Source: Nitrosovibrio tenuis (lineage in GTDB: Bacteria > Pseudomonadota > Gammaproteobacteria > Burkholderiales > Nitrosomonadaceae). From it: a stretch of DNA of 64,000 nucleotides. The stretch covers positions 372,001-436,000 of the forward strand of contig NZ_FOBH01000002.1 of assembly GCF_900109785.1 (NCBI RefSeq). The letters run 5' to 3'. The notes below the pieces were generated by a model, which worked only from the letters and a program-made list of their open reading frames with translations, had not been told where the DNA came from and ran no database searches. A program made the position numbers and the translations under genes. Position 1 is the first letter of the stretch, and each line of letters begins with the position of its first letter. Shown here piece after piece: positions 1 through 9,769 of the stretch.

Positions 1-384
1 GCGGTTTAATTTACGAATCCGCTCACTCGGCGTAATGATGTCGGTCAGCCGAATACCGAATTTTTCATTGACAACCACAACTTCACCCTGGGCAATCAAA
101 TATCCATTAACCAATACGTCCATCGGTTCTCCTGCCAAACCGTCCAACTCCACAACTGAGCCTTGAGCCAGTTGCAGCAAATTCTTGATGGCAATTTTGG
201 TCCGCCCCAACTGTACGGTGAGCTGGACCGGTATATCCATGATCATGTCTATATCGTTCTGGATTTCCGACTTTTGCCCACCGTTGAATTGCTCGAAAAT
301 CCGTGCTGAAGCAGGGTCTGCCGCGGCCATTGCGGCATCTTCCTGCTCGATCACACGGGCTGAATTAGTTTTTTTTGCGGGCAC
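1..384 (-). CDS. fliN: Flagellar motor switch protein FliN (3' end outside window)
   Basis: FliN is a C-ring (switch complex) component that binds FliM and FliH and helps reverse the motor. The visible 128 codons start at a GTG preceded by a GGGAGA ribosome-binding site. After an acidic/alanine-rich N-terminus they enter the SpoA (surface-presentation) domain: 'IPVQLTVQLGRTKIAIKNLL', then 'GSVVELDGLAGEPMDVLVNG' and 'LIAQGEVVVVNEKFGIRL', all typical of FliN. The gene runs off the left edge, and only the last few residues should be missing. It lies 62 bp after fliM in the same operon. fliO, fliP, fliQ and fliR would be expected next, outside the window. Confidence 0.95.
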   Translation of the reverse strand, partial: MPAKKTNSARVIEQEDAAMAAADPASARIFEQFNGGQKSEIQNDIDMIMDIPVQLTVQLGRTKIAIKNLLQLAQGSVVELDGLAGEPMDVLVNGYLIAQGEVVVVNEKFGIRLTDIITPSERIRKLNR

Positions 385-446
385 GTTCGTCTCCCTGGAT
401 TTATTCTTAAAGGGCCTGTTGGAAAGATTGCGGCGTTCGACCGAAC

Positions 447-1430
447 TCATTCGCCGCTTGCCGAGCTCAGCATTTTTTCCATCCGGAGTGCATACTGGCC
501 ATTGGAAATGCCATAGCGGCACTCCATCACCGGCACGCCATCCACGCTGGCTGTGACAAATTCAGGGATAGCCAATGGAATGACATCGCCCACCTGCATT
601 TTGAGTATCTGGTCAAGGGTTACCTGCACCTGCGCCAGATTCACCAGTAGCGTTACCTCAGCCGACTGCACCTGTTTTGACAGACGGCCAACCCACCGTT
701 TATCCACCTCCAGTGCCTCGCCCTGCACGCTGCTGGACAGCAGATCACGGATCGGTTCGAGAACGGAGTATGGAGTACAAATGTGCATCTCACCCACCAC
801 CGAGCCAAAATTGACCTCGAACGTCGTAGCGACCACCACTTCATTCGGTGTTGCGACGTTGGCGAACTGGATATTCGTCTCCGCACGTACGTATTCAAAT
901 TCAATCGGGTAGACCGGATGCCAGGACTTCCCGTAGCTGTCGAACACAAGATTAAGCAAGCGTTGGATAATGCGTTGCTCTGTCTGGGTGAAATCACGGC
1001 GCTCCGCCTTTGGCTGGAAGCGGCTGTCCCCACCGAACAGGTTGTCGACTACCAGAAATACCAGAGTCGGATCGAATACGAACAGCGACATGCCACGTAG
1101 CGGTTTGACGTGCACCAGGTTCAGATTGCTCGGCACCACCAGGTTGCGCACAAATTCGCTGAATTTCGTTACCCGCACAGGTCCAGCTGTGATATTGGCG
1201 CTACGGCGCATAAAATTGAACAGGCCAAGGCGCAGTAGGCGCGCAAAACGCTCGTTAATGATTTCAAGCGTGGGCATGCGCCCGCGCACGATCCGCTCCT
1301 GGGTTGCCAGGTTGTAAGGGCGAAAACCGGACGAGGAACCGGTTTGCTGCGTTGTGCCCTGCCCGGTCATTCCCTTAAGCAGGATATTCACCTCTTCCTG
1401 GGAAAGAAAGTCATCCGCCATTGCGCTCAC
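447..1430 (-). CDS. fliM: Flagellar motor switch protein FliM
   Basis: 327 aa, the normal FliM length. FliM is the middle layer of the C-ring and receives CheY-P. The N-terminus carries the CheY-binding signature 'LSQEEVNILL' at about residues 9-18, followed by the CheC-like middle domain and a C-terminal SpoA domain that packs with FliN. The start overlaps the fliL stop by 4 bp (ATGA), indicating translational coupling. A second in-frame ATG three codons later ('MADDFLSQ') is an alternative start. An intact CheY-binding motif implies that chemotaxis genes exist elsewhere, since none lie in this window. Confidence 0.97.
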   Translation of the reverse strand: MSAMADDFLSQEEVNILLKGMTGQGTTQQTGSSSGFRPYNLATQERIVRGRMPTLEIINERFARLLRLGLFNFMRRSANITAGPVRVTKFSEFVRNLVVPSNLNLVHVKPLRGMSLFVFDPTLVFLVVDNLFGGDSRFQPKAERRDFTQTEQRIIQRLLNLVFDSYGKSWHPVYPIEFEYVRAETNIQFANVATPNEVVVATTFEVNFGSVVGEMHICTPYSVLEPIRDLLSSSVQGEALEVDKRWVGRLSKQVQSAEVTLLVNLAQVQVTLDQILKMQVGDVIPLAIPEFVTASVDGVPVMECRYGISNGQYALRMEKMLSSASGE

Positions 1431-1936
1431 TGAATCACGAACGAAGTAAAGAGCACACTTTCAACGGTTTGACTCGTGCCGCCCTCGGCAAACGGGTGAT
1501 TGACCTCGGCGGCCAGTTCGGTGGCAAGCTTCTTCTTGCCTTCCACAGTGGCGATCTGTGACGCGGTCTTACTCGAGAGCAACAACAGTATTCGGTTGCG
1601 CACTACCGGCATATGCAGCTTGATCAGATCTACCGCTCCTGTATCTGCGACCCTGAAAGTCAAATTGGTCTGGAGATGCTGATCACTATGCTCAGGCTGC
1701 AGGTTGACGGTAAAAGTTTCAAGGGCGATAAAAACTGGCGGCTTTTGTTTTGCAGCAGCGGTAGCACCATCCTGGGCCTGAACAAAGTACCAGGCAGCTC
1801 CCCCTCCACCCGCCCCAAGCAGCAACACTGCTGATGCAATGGCTAGTATCAGCTTCAGCTTGGATGACTTGGATGATTTTTGTTCCACCTTGACTTCCCT
1901 GGAATCCTTGTCGTGTTTAATAGGTCTGCTCGCCAT
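1427..1936 (-). CDS. fliL: Flagellar basal body-associated protein FliL
   Basis: 169 aa inner-membrane protein. A basic, Ser/Lys-rich N-terminal tail of about 28 residues precedes one transmembrane helix ('LILAIASAVLLLGAGGGGAAWYF'-like segment, about residues 28-50). The periplasmic domain has the FliL signature 'FTVNLQ' and a C-terminal 'VLFTSFVIQ'. FliL surrounds stator units and raises torque or stator stability. It is first of the fliLMN set and overlaps fliM by 4 bp. A 209-bp gap separates it from the upstream fliK, so a separate promoter there is possible, but I could not identify one. Confidence 0.95.
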   Translation of the reverse strand: MASRPIKHDKDSREVKVEQKSSKSSKLKLILAIASAVLLLGAGGGGAAWYFVQAQDGATAAAKQKPPVFIALETFTVNLQPEHSDQHLQTNLTFRVADTGAVDLIKLHMPVVRNRILLLLSSKTASQIATVEGKKKLATELAAEVNHPFAEGGTSQTVESVLFTSFVIQ

Positions 1937-2145
1937 GATTTGATCTTGTCGCGGAAGATGCCATTATCGGGTGATCAGAGCGCAGCCAATGCAGCAAATA
2001 AACAGGGAAAGAGGCGTTATCTTGGAATTTGGGTCAAGACAGGCGTTCCAGCCGAAAGCCTCACGATTGCTTGTTTTAAATGCCGCCGAGTTTCGGGTAT
2101 TGTCGTGAAGGATTTTTCATGAATTACGGCCGCACTACTCAGCTG

Positions 2146-3642
2146 CTACGCGAACGTATCTATAAGTCCGCTGATACTGATGCCGGTAATATTTACGCGC
2201 GCGCCGTCCGATGTGCTCGTTGGAGCGCCACCATTGACATCGCTATGATGCCCACCGGAATTATTGCGTCCCTCAGACCCTTCCAGCCATTCGTTTTGTT
2301 GTGAATTGTCGGAGTTGACAGTCGTGTTGCCTAAACTGATGCCGCTGTCCGCCATCATTTCCTTCAGTTTTGGCAATGCGGCTTCCAGCGCCTGGCGGAC
2401 ATCGGCACTCTGCGAAATAAACATCGCGCTGGCCTGGTCGTTGTTGACGGACAAAATGACCTGCAAGGGGCCCAGATCGGGCGGATTGAGGCTTAACTCC
2501 GCAATCTGTTGCTGCTGAGAAACCGTCCAGACCACTTTTTGACCCAGCGCAACATCCCAGCCGGCCGAGCCGAGGCGAGGCTCGAGTCTTGATAATGAAT
2601 GATCGGGAGAGCTTTCCGCCGTGGATAAAATGCCAGGCGTAAAGCCACGCTCGGCTGTAGCGACTGACAGCACCGTTTCCGTCTGAATAGTCGACAGATT
2701 TTGTGGAGTAGCACCCGACGAAGTGTCTGCCAGCTTTGCGAGCTCTCCTGTAAAGCCTTTTTCAGGAAGACTGAATTCCTGGGACTTCAAACCGTCCTGC
2801 CTAGCATTTGTATTGAGCTGGATTACCGTGTTTTGAAGAGCAGCGGATCGTCCCCTTCCCACTCCCCCTTCCTGGACGCCATCCGTCATGCCAGCGGATA
2901 AGCCGGCGGAAACACCAGTGGACCCATCAGCGATTTTCAGTGCGGCCCGATCGCCTGCAGCCGTGACCGGTCCCGCACCGGTTCCAGCGTGCGTGTTCTT
3001 GATAGGGATAAAGCCGGCCGGCAAGCCTGCAAAGCCAGCATATGCCGCTGCATCAACGAGTTGCTCCGCCTGTGCCACGTCGGCCAATAAATCTTCTGCT
3101 AGGGTCCCGGCCCGGCTACGAGCGGTAGCATTGACCCCATTTTCGCTTTTCACATGGGCTTGGGCATCCAGGTCGTGCCCAATACGAACGTCGATATGAG
3201 CATGAGCTCCTGTAATAGCCAAGGCCTCGGCCGGGGGCTGTACCGATTGCCCGGTAGTCATCCCGGTATGCAGATCGGGTAGCATGGTCGCAAAATTCAC
3301 GAGCTGCAATGGCGCGGAACTTGCAGGAGTGGCCTCCGTTTTGCTCGCTTTTCTCAAGCCCGGCGTGTCTTCGCCTGGGTCCACCGAAGCGTCGCCACCC
3401 TCGGAACCTGCGGCCGTAGCCCTCTCGTTTTTACCCGCTTGTACCGAGGTGTTTATATTTGTTGATCTAGCCTCCGACATATGGGTTCTATCATTCATTT
3501 CCTGCTCAAACAGCTTGTTGAAACCCGATCTTTCGGGTGACTGCAACGTTTCACCGGCGTTGGCGGCAGAAGCTGGTGTTTTTACCGGGCCGCTCAAAGA
3601 AGAATTAGAAGGAGAATTAGAAAAAATGGATGGGGTAAGCAT
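2146..3642 (-). CDS. fliK: Flagellar hook-length control protein FliK
   Basis: 498 aa. FliK is a secreted ruler that switches export from hook to filament substrates through FlhB. The first ~370 residues are low-complexity, rich in Ala/Gly/Ser/Thr and poorly conserved, as usual. The conserved Flg_hook C-terminal domain follows, with 'ELSLNPPDLGPLQVIL' and the 'QALEAALPKLKEMMADSGI' helix at about residues 380-435. After it comes an unusual Asn/Gly/Ser-rich tail (about 55 residues) ending in 'ISGLIDTFA'. It lies 41 bp after fliJ in the fliF-to-fliN run. A second FliK-like gene is present at 10041-11168. Confidence 0.93.
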   Translation of the reverse strand: MLTPSIFSNSPSNSSLSGPVKTPASAANAGETLQSPERSGFNKLFEQEMNDRTHMSEARSTNINTSVQAGKNERATAAGSEGGDASVDPGEDTPGLRKASKTEATPASSAPLQLVNFATMLPDLHTGMTTGQSVQPPAEALAITGAHAHIDVRIGHDLDAQAHVKSENGVNATARSRAGTLAEDLLADVAQAEQLVDAAAYAGFAGLPAGFIPIKNTHAGTGAGPVTAAGDRAALKIADGSTGVSAGLSAGMTDGVQEGGVGRGRSAALQNTVIQLNTNARQDGLKSQEFSLPEKGFTGELAKLADTSSGATPQNLSTIQTETVLSVATAERGFTPGILSTAESSPDHSLSRLEPRLGSAGWDVALGQKVVWTVSQQQQIAELSLNPPDLGPLQVILSVNNDQASAMFISQSADVRQALEAALPKLKEMMADSGISLGNTTVNSDNSQQNEWLEGSEGRNNSGGHHSDVNGGAPTSTSDGARVNITGISISGLIDTFA

Positions 3643-3683
3643 GATGATGCGTTCTCGTGGTTGGGTGCTGGTTGGGTGTAGAC

Positions 3684-4151
3684 TCAGGATGACGAATGCG
3701 ATGAATGCGATCCATCCCGGCGGGTAGCGGAATTGGTGACATGTTCATCACTTTGCTTTTGCTCATACCGTGCCGCACGCAGCGTTTCCGCGCGCACCCG
3801 CCGCTGATCCAATGTATCGTAGGAGGAAAGTGTTTGCCTGGCCGTTTGCCACGCCGTCTGCCCTGCCGCGACGCGCTGCCGCATCAAGATCAGGATTTCG
3901 CGCTGCTGTACGATGGCGGCGTCGAGCTTATTGAGAAATTCATGGTAATTTCGCCAGTCCGATGCCGTCAGTCCGCGCTGCATCGAAGCCTGAAAACGCG
4001 CGCGATACTCATCACAATATTGAAGCAGCAAGACAAGTTTGGCTTCCATATCCAGGTTTTGCGCGTTCAAGGCGCCCAGGCGCTTCGCCGCATCGTCGGC
4101 GCGGGTCTGGGCCAACTCGATCAAGGTCTCTAAAGCAGAACGTTCTGACAT
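3684..4151 (-). CDS. fliJ: Flagellar export chaperone/coiled-coil protein FliJ
   Basis: 155 aa from the ATG ('MSERSALETLIELAQ'), 13 bp after the fliI stop. A longer reading frame extends upstream into fliI, but the internal ATG gives the normal FliJ length and start. The protein is almost wholly helical and charged, with heptad-like Leu/Ala spacing and a Gln/Arg-rich second half ('QKEQ...'). FliJ sits as a central stalk in the FliI hexamer and contacts FlhA during export. It is assigned from size, coiled-coil character and position between fliI and fliK. Confidence 0.9.
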   Translation of the reverse strand: MSERSALETLIELAQTRADDAAKRLGALNAQNLDMEAKLVLLLQYCDEYRARFQASMQRGLTASDWRNYHEFLNKLDAAIVQQREILILMRQRVAAGQTAWQTARQTLSSYDTLDQRRVRAETLRAARYEQKQSDEHVTNSATRRDGSHSSHSSS

Positions 4152-4164
4152 TTTTTGTTTCGGC

Positions 4165-5586
4165 TCAGTTAATGTTGGAAGCCAGCAAAGCGCCCAATCC
4201 GGCGGCGCTGTCCGTATAATCCGCGCGTTCAAACATACTCTGCTGGAGAAATGACTCCAATCGGGGGTACAGTGCAATCGCCCGGTCCAGCAAGGGATCG
4301 GTCCCAGACGAGTAGGCGCCCACGCTAATCAGGTCGCGCGAGCGCTGATACCGCGAATAGAACCGTTTAAAATTCCGTACCTGTTCAAAATATTCCGGCC
4401 TGACGAGACCGGTCATTGCACGGCTGATTGATGCTTCAATATCGATAGCGGGGTAATGCCCGCTTTCCGCGAGCTGGCGCGACAGTACCACGTGCCCATC
4501 CAGGATTGCGCGGGCCGCATCTGCGATAGGGTCCTGCTGGTCGTCACCTTCAGTCAACACTGTGTAGAATGCGGTAATCGAACCGCCGCCTTTTATGCCG
4601 TTGCCGGCCCGTTCCACCAACCGTGGCAGTCTGGCGAACACCGACGGCGGATAGCCTTTGGTCGCGGGTGGTTCCCCTATTGCCAACGCGATCTCCCGCT
4701 GCGCCATGGCATAGCGAGTAAGTGAATCCATGATCAGCAGGACATTCTTGCCCTGGTCGCGAAAGTATTCGGCGATGGAAGTTGCGTAAGAAGCACCCTG
4801 CAACCTCATCAAGGGCCAGGTATCGGCCGGCGCCGCGACTACGACCGAGCGAGCTAACCCTTCAGGTCCCAGGATCTGCTCGATAAACTCCTTCACCTCG
4901 CGGCCCCGTTCGCCGATTAACCCGACCACGATCACATCGGCGCTCGTGTAACGGGCCATCATACCGAGCAGCACGCTTTTCCCCACCCCGGACCCGGCAA
5001 ACAGGCCCATGCGCTGGCCGCGTCCCACGGTCAGCAGCGCATTGATGGCACGCACGCCGACATCCAGTATCTGGTTGATCGGCTCCCGATCGAGCGGATT
5101 CAACGATTGCTCCGTAGGGCGCGCGCCCTGCTCCACTTTCAGCGGACCGAGACCGTCCAGGGGGCGGCCTGTTCCGTCCAGCACCCGTCCGAGCAATTCA
5201 TTTCCTACGGGAAAACGCGTGATTCTGTCTGATGCACGACGGCCTGGATTGCGGCCATCGCTAGAGACGGGCAATACCCCCGCTCCGTCCCAAGAGACCA
5301 CTTTTGCGCCCGCCGTCAGCCCAAATACATCACTGGTTGGCATCAGATAAAGTCGGTCGTCGTGAAAACCCACTACTTCCGCCTCGACTCTATTACCGTT
5401 GGGTAACAGCACAGTGCAACCGCTGCCTACCGCAAGCTTGAGTCCTACCGCTTCCATTACCAGTCCGGTAACGCGGGTGAGGCTGCCCGAAAGCAGGAAA
5501 GGCTGCGAAACCGCTGTAATATCGCCGCAGCTCTTGAGGAAATTGCGCCACTGGGCAGTATGGCTGGGAGTTTCAGTTGCTGTCAT
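4165..5586 (-). CDS. fliI: Flagellum-specific ATP synthase/export ATPase FliI
   Basis: 473 aa when started at the ATG that overlaps the fliH stop by 4 bp (ATGA). FliI is the hexameric, F1-beta-like ATPase that energises type III flagellar export. Visible motifs are the Walker A '[14 protein letters not shown]', the export-specific '[14 protein letters not shown]', the Walker B '[20 protein letters not shown]' and '[14 protein letters not shown]', which separates the type III/flagellar ATPases from F1. A longer frame would add 16 residues, but the overlap start is preferred. It is part of the fliH-fliI-fliJ complex module. Confidence 0.97.
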   Translation of the reverse strand: MTATETPSHTAQWRNFLKSCGDITAVSQPFLLSGSLTRVTGLVMEAVGLKLAVGSGCTVLLPNGNRVEAEVVGFHDDRLYLMPTSDVFGLTAGAKVVSWDGAGVLPVSSDGRNPGRRASDRITRFPVGNELLGRVLDGTGRPLDGLGPLKVEQGARPTEQSLNPLDREPINQILDVGVRAINALLTVGRGQRMGLFAGSGVGKSVLLGMMARYTSADVIVVGLIGERGREVKEFIEQILGPEGLARSVVVAAPADTWPLMRLQGASYATSIAEYFRDQGKNVLLIMDSLTRYAMAQREIALAIGEPPATKGYPPSVFARLPRLVERAGNGIKGGGSITAFYTVLTEGDDQQDPIADAARAILDGHVVLSRQLAESGHYPAIDIEASISRAMTGLVRPEYFEQVRNFKRFYSRYQRSRDLISVGAYSSGTDPLLDRAIALYPRLESFLQQSMFERADYTDSAAGLGALLASNIN

Positions 5587-6326
5587 TCCAACCAAGTACC
5601 GTTTTGTCCCAGTGCCTGACAGATGCGCTGCCAACGAGTCGTCACCGTTGCATCGGTTTGGCTATGGCCCATTTTGATCCGGCAACCGCCGCGTTCCAGC
5701 TTAGAATCGATGCAAATCGTCCACCCATCAAGTTCCTGATTCAGGTATTGCCGCACCAGGGCAGCATCCTCCGTATGTAAAAATATTTGCGCCGGCTGCC
5801 CGAAAGCAAATTCCTGTTGAAGACATTCGCGTACCACCGCAACCATGAGTTCCGGTTTTATCCGCAGAGCCTCACGCGTCATTTGCTTGGCCAGACTCAA
5901 GGCAAGTATCAGCAAATCACTGCCGATGGCTTGATCTGCAATCGCTAATTCTTTTTGGAAACTTTGTAGCAGGGCTTCCAGCTTAATTACCTCCGCCGCG
6001 GCATGGTCCCCGCCGGCCTTGTACCCGGCCTGATAACCCGCATTGTGTCCCACTTTATAGCCAGCCTCATAGCCTGCTTCCTGGCCCGCTTCATGGCCGG
6101 CTGCATACCCCTCGTGCTTTGCCTGCTGATGGGCTTGCTCGATCTGTTCGTGAAGATGCTGGGCCCCGGCTTGCCCCGCACTCGAATCTCTTTTCATGCC
6201 CGCGCGTCCGGACCACAGTCGCTCGACGCCAGGCTCAGGTACTCGGGGTTGCTCTCCCTCGAAGGCATCCATTTTCCAACGTTGATAAGAGGAGAGCCGT
6301 TCTTTGGGAATTATTCGACTGGCCAT
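5583..6326 (-). CDS. fliH: Flagellar assembly protein FliH (FliI regulator)
   Basis: 247 aa. FliH dimers bind FliI, hold it inactive in the cytosol and dock it to FliN at the C-ring. At about residues 70-105 there are eight consecutive four-residue units beginning with glycine ([32 protein letters not shown]). This is the GxxxG helix-packing repeat typical of FliH. The C-terminal half ('[14 protein letters not shown]', '[23 protein letters not shown]') matches the FliH/YscL ATPase-binding domain. It lies 109 bp after fliG and overlaps fliI. Confidence 0.95.
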   Translation of the reverse strand: MASRIIPKERLSSYQRWKMDAFEGEQPRVPEPGVERLWSGRAGMKRDSSAGQAGAQHLHEQIEQAHQQAKHEGYAAGHEAGQEAGYEAGYKVGHNAGYQAGYKAGGDHAAAEVIKLEALLQSFQKELAIADQAIGSDLLILALSLAKQMTREALRIKPELMVAVVRECLQQEFAFGQPAQIFLHTEDAALVRQYLNQELDGWTICIDSKLERGGCRIKMGHSQTDATVTTRWQRICQALGQNGTWLE

Positions 6327-6435
6327 GGACGTTCATCCGTTCGTTTGTGATTCTGTCATCCGGCTTTCAACCTGAATCCGGCATTTGGACGAGGTGGAAT
6401 GCAGTGTTTGAGGTTTAGGTATAAGGAGCGTTTAA

Positions 6436-7431
6436 TCACACATAGCTCTCCTCGTTCTTGGAGCCAAATACGATTTGGCCTTCATCGGCGAGCCGCCGGA
6501 CGGTCTGCAATATCTGCTTCTGTTGAGCTTCCACCTCACTAACCCTGACCGGGCCCATCGCTTCCAGATCTTCGCGCAGCATTTCTGAAGCCCGACTCGA
6601 CATATTCCTGAATATTTTTTCCCTTAATTCCCATGCGGCGCCTTTCAGCGCAATAACCAGTGAATCGGACTGAATTTCCCGCAGCAGGATTTGAGTGCCA
6701 CGGTCATCGATATCCATCAGGTTTTCGAATACGAGCATCTGGTCCATTACTTTCTGGGCTAATTCGGCATCAAACTCGCGCAGATTATCGAGCACTGAGG
6801 TTTCGGCCGCGCTGCCCATGAAGTTGATAATCTCTGCCGCAGTACGGATCCCGCCTACCGAGTTTTTTATGTTCTCACTGCCTGAGAGCAAATCGGTAAG
6901 GACATTATTCAGTTCCCGCAGGGCCGAAGGCTGGATGCCCTCAAGCGTAGCGATCCGTAATAAGACGTCATTACGCAGTTGCTCGGTAAGCTCCCCCAAA
7001 ATTTCGCTTGCCTGATCACGGTCGAGATGCACCAGAATGGTGGCGATGATCTGCGGATGTTCCCCCTTGATCAACTCCGCCACCGATTGCGAATCTATCC
7101 ACTTGAGGCCTTCGATTCCGCTGGTATCCTGGCCTTCCAGAATACGGCTGATGTTGTCCGTCGATTTATCTTCGCCCAATGCTTTTTGAAGTACCGAGCG
7201 AGCGTAACTCTCCGCGTCGAGATCCAGAAAAAGGTTTTCTCTTGTGGCACGGCTACAGAAATCAGAGAGCACGGTATCAACTTCACTCCGGCTAAGCTTC
7301 TTGAGCCTGGCCATTGCCGCGCCAAGTTTCTGCACCTCGAGGTGGTTGAGATGCTTGAGCACCTCCACCGCCTCGTCCTCTCCCAATGACAGAAGCAGGA
7401 CCGCGCCTTTATAAACGCCCTCATCATTCAT
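6436..7431 (-). CDS. fliG: Flagellar motor switch protein FliG
   Basis: 331 aa, full length. FliG forms the top of the C-ring, anchors to FliF and meets MotA. Armadillo-like N and middle domains are followed by the charged C-terminal torque helix 'IDDRGTQILLREIQSDSLVI', which contains the Asp-Arg and Arg-Glu residues that interact with MotA. The motif 'EHPQIIATILVHL' is the FliM-contacting EHPQR-type loop. The start overlaps the fliF stop by 8 bp, consistent with coupled translation. Confidence 0.97.
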   Translation of the reverse strand: MNDEGVYKGAVLLLSLGEDEAVEVLKHLNHLEVQKLGAAMARLKKLSRSEVDTVLSDFCSRATRENLFLDLDAESYARSVLQKALGEDKSTDNISRILEGQDTSGIEGLKWIDSQSVAELIKGEHPQIIATILVHLDRDQASEILGELTEQLRNDVLLRIATLEGIQPSALRELNNVLTDLLSGSENIKNSVGGIRTAAEIINFMGSAAETSVLDNLREFDAELAQKVMDQMLVFENLMDIDDRGTQILLREIQSDSLVIALKGAAWELREKIFRNMSSRASEMLREDLEAMGPVRVSEVEAQQKQILQTVRRLADEGQIVFGSKNEESYV

Positions 7432-9103
7432 GGCCCGCTACCCACTGCTTGAGCACATTCGCCACCATTTTTGGATCGTCTCTTGCCAATTGCCGGGCCA
7501 GTGCCAGAGTTTCTTCATGCTGTGAAACCTGCGGTGCCTGTTTCGGGGCAGGAATAGCCTGTGCAATGCCATCATCCGGCTGCTCGGCCGGTAATAAGGG
7601 AGGGGCTGGTACATTCATGCGTTTCAGCGTAGGTTTCAACACGCCCACCACCAGATAGAGAATCAGTCCACCGATCAATACAGTCTTTCCTATCTGCTGG
7701 GCAATCTCAATCATCTCGGTTTGTTTCCATAAAGGAAGCTCCGGCGTGGTTTCCTTCTCCATATCCGCAAACGGGCTGTTGACCACATTCAATGTATCGC
7801 CACGCTCGTTGCTGAAGCCCATAGCCTCTTTCACCAGATCTGTAACCTGGGCCTTTTCTGCCTCGGTCAGCGGCCTTGAGCTGGTTACTCCATTCTGGTC
7901 CGTCACCTGACGGTGGTTGATCACCACCGCTGCCGATAGCCGCTTGATTCCGCCCACCGGCTTGCGTATATGTTGAACGGTTTTATCCACCTCATAATTA
8001 ATAGTGCTGTCTTTACGCGTGTTGGGAGGCACCAAAGGAATAGTTGGCGGAGTGCCAGGCGCAGCACCAGGCTGCGCGGCGTTCGCAGGGGGGGGTACCG
8101 TAACCGGAGCCGTTGCGGGTGCTGGAGGCTGATTGGAAAGCGCTCCCGGTACTCCGCCTTCGCCCAGACCGGACCGGCTGGCCGATTCGGATGTTTGCTG
8201 GCTGCGCACCACGGAATCCGCAGGATTCTGGTTAGGCTTGTATATCTCGCTGGTATGCTCCGACTGAGCAAAGTCGATATCCGCCGCGACTTGGGCGCGG
8301 ACATTCTCGTGTCCGAATATGGGAGATAAAATTGCCTCGATGCGTTTGATATAGCTTTGTTCCAGCGCTTGAACATATTTTAGTTGGCTTGGATCGAGGC
8401 CGGTATTGATGTTCAATTCGTCAATCTTGCTTAGAAGATTGCCATGCTGATCCACCACCGTGACGTTCTTGAGAGGCAGGTTGGGCACACTGCTGGAAAC
8501 CAGATGTAAAACGGCGCTGATCTGTTGTGTATCGAGGGTACGGCCGGCGTGGAGATTTACCAATACCGACGCGCTGGGTTTTTGTTGTTCACGCATGAAT
8601 ACGGATTGCCTGGGCATCGCCAGATGCACCCGCGCTCCGCTGACAGCGGACAGTGACTGAATGGAACGGGCAAGTTCACCTTCCAGCGCACGTTGAAAAT
8701 TGACCTGTTCAAGAAACTGGCTCGTACCAAACTTCTGGTTTTCCATCAGCTCGAAACCGACCAGTCCGCCCTTGGGCAAGCCTTGCGAAGCGAGCTTGAG
8801 CCGGACGTCATGCACCTGGCTGGCTGGCACAAGAATCGCGCCGCCGCCTTCTGCAAATTTATACGGCACGTTCATTTGTTGAAGGGCTGCAACGATCGCC
8901 CCGCCATCACGATCGGAGATATTACTGAATAGCACCTTATCATCGGGCGCCCGGTTCCACATCCAGCCGGCGGCCATCAACGCGACAATAGCGGAAATGG
9001 CCACTATCAACCCCATCTTCTGCTGGCTGGAGATTCTGCTTAAATACCCCCGTACAAGGCTCTGGGTACCGCCGACCGTTATGGCTTCCGTTTCAACCGC
9101 CAC
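7424..9103 (-). CDS. fliF: Flagellar MS-ring protein FliF
   Basis: 559 aa. FliF forms the MS-ring in the inner membrane, the first structure built. One transmembrane helix lies near residues 30-48 ('MGLIVAISAIVALMAAGWMW') and a second near 470 ('TVLIGGLILYLVVGVL'). Between them are the ring-building motifs, with a Pro/Ala-rich linker around residues 315-360. The C-terminal cytoplasmic tail ('LARQLARDDPKMVANVLKQW') is the FliG-binding peptide. It is first gene of the minus-strand run and divergent from fliE, with 276 bp between them. Confidence 0.97.
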   Translation of the reverse strand: MAVETEAITVGGTQSLVRGYLSRISSQQKMGLIVAISAIVALMAAGWMWNRAPDDKVLFSNISDRDGGAIVAALQQMNVPYKFAEGGGAILVPASQVHDVRLKLASQGLPKGGLVGFELMENQKFGTSQFLEQVNFQRALEGELARSIQSLSAVSGARVHLAMPRQSVFMREQQKPSASVLVNLHAGRTLDTQQISAVLHLVSSSVPNLPLKNVTVVDQHGNLLSKIDELNINTGLDPSQLKYVQALEQSYIKRIEAILSPIFGHENVRAQVAADIDFAQSEHTSEIYKPNQNPADSVVRSQQTSESASRSGLGEGGVPGALSNQPPAPATAPVTVPPPANAAQPGAAPGTPPTIPLVPPNTRKDSTINYEVDKTVQHIRKPVGGIKRLSAAVVINHRQVTDQNGVTSSRPLTEAEKAQVTDLVKEAMGFSNERGDTLNVVNSPFADMEKETTPELPLWKQTEMIEIAQQIGKTVLIGGLILYLVVGVLKPTLKRMNVPAPPLLPAEQPDDGIAQAIPAPKQAPQVSQHEETLALARQLARDDPKMVANVLKQWVAGHE

Positions 9104-9379
9104 GCATCCTCCTGTGGTGCTTCAGTTTGAATCAAACAGTTTTTTAATCTTCGTATCAGATTCAGCTTGCGCGATAAGGCGCGAGTGCATTGAGCGCGAC
9201 GTGAGCCAGTTGCAAGTGCGCTGCCAGTACCAGTACCTGTACCAGCCAGCATTATCGATATACCCGCTTATTTCGAAACATCGAATAGAAGCGCGTTTTT
9301 GGGGCTTATTCCTACCCGAGCTTGAGCAGGGCAGTGATATCTTGCCTGGATTCCGAAAAAAGCCAATAGCAGGGTCCGT
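9104..9379. promoter_or_regulatory. Divergent fliF/fliE control region
   Basis: This 276-bp gap between oppositely oriented fliF and fliE must hold both promoters. No sigma-28 box of the type found elsewhere in the window is visible, nor a sigma-54 GG/GC pair. As early hook-basal-body genes in an FlhDC genome, they would be expected to use FlhDC-activated sigma-70 promoters. That is inference; no clear FlhDC box could be picked by eye. Confidence 0.4.
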
Positions 9380-9718
9380 ATGGACGTATCCAAAATAGAT
9401 TCGATGCTCGCCCAGTTGAGAACGGGTGCAGCGCTTGCCGCCGGGAAGCCGATGGAAGGTGGTACGCGGCTGAGTGAGAATATGGGTGGTAATGGTGTCG
9501 ATTTCGGCACTGTTCTCAAGAATTCGCTGGACCAGGTCAACAATACGCAGCAGCGTGCAGCAAAGCTTGCACGGGATTTTGAGGTGGGCGAGCCAGAGGC
9601 TAACCTGACCGAGGCCATGATTGCGATGCAAAAAGCGTCACTATCATTCAATTACACATTGCAAGTGCGCAATAAGCTTGTCGCCGCGTATCAGGAAATC
9701 ATGAACATGCCGGTGTGA
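9380..9718 (+). CDS. fliE: Flagellar hook-basal body adaptor protein FliE
   Basis: 112 aa. FliE is the periplasmic adaptor that joins the MS-ring to the rod and is the first exported subunit. The C-terminal FliE signature is clear: 'EANLTEAMIAMQKASLSFNY' followed by 'LQVRNKLVAAYQEIMNMPV'. The ATG is preceded by GCAGGG. It is a single gene on the plus strand, divergent from the fliF operon, the usual arrangement in FlhDC-type bacteria. Confidence 0.96.
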   Translation: MDVSKIDSMLAQLRTGAALAAGKPMEGGTRLSENMGGNGVDFGTVLKNSLDQVNNTQQRAAKLARDFEVGEPEANLTEAMIAMQKASLSFNYTLQVRNKLVAAYQEIMNMPV

Positions 9719-9769
9719 GAACCAGTATGCGACAACGGGTGAGAATACCGGACAGGAGCAAATCCTCGA

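Noticed and set aside
9104-9379. Sigma-54 promoter for fliE or fliF
   Set aside because: No GG/GC pair with correct spacing (TGGCAC-N5-TTGC type) could be found.
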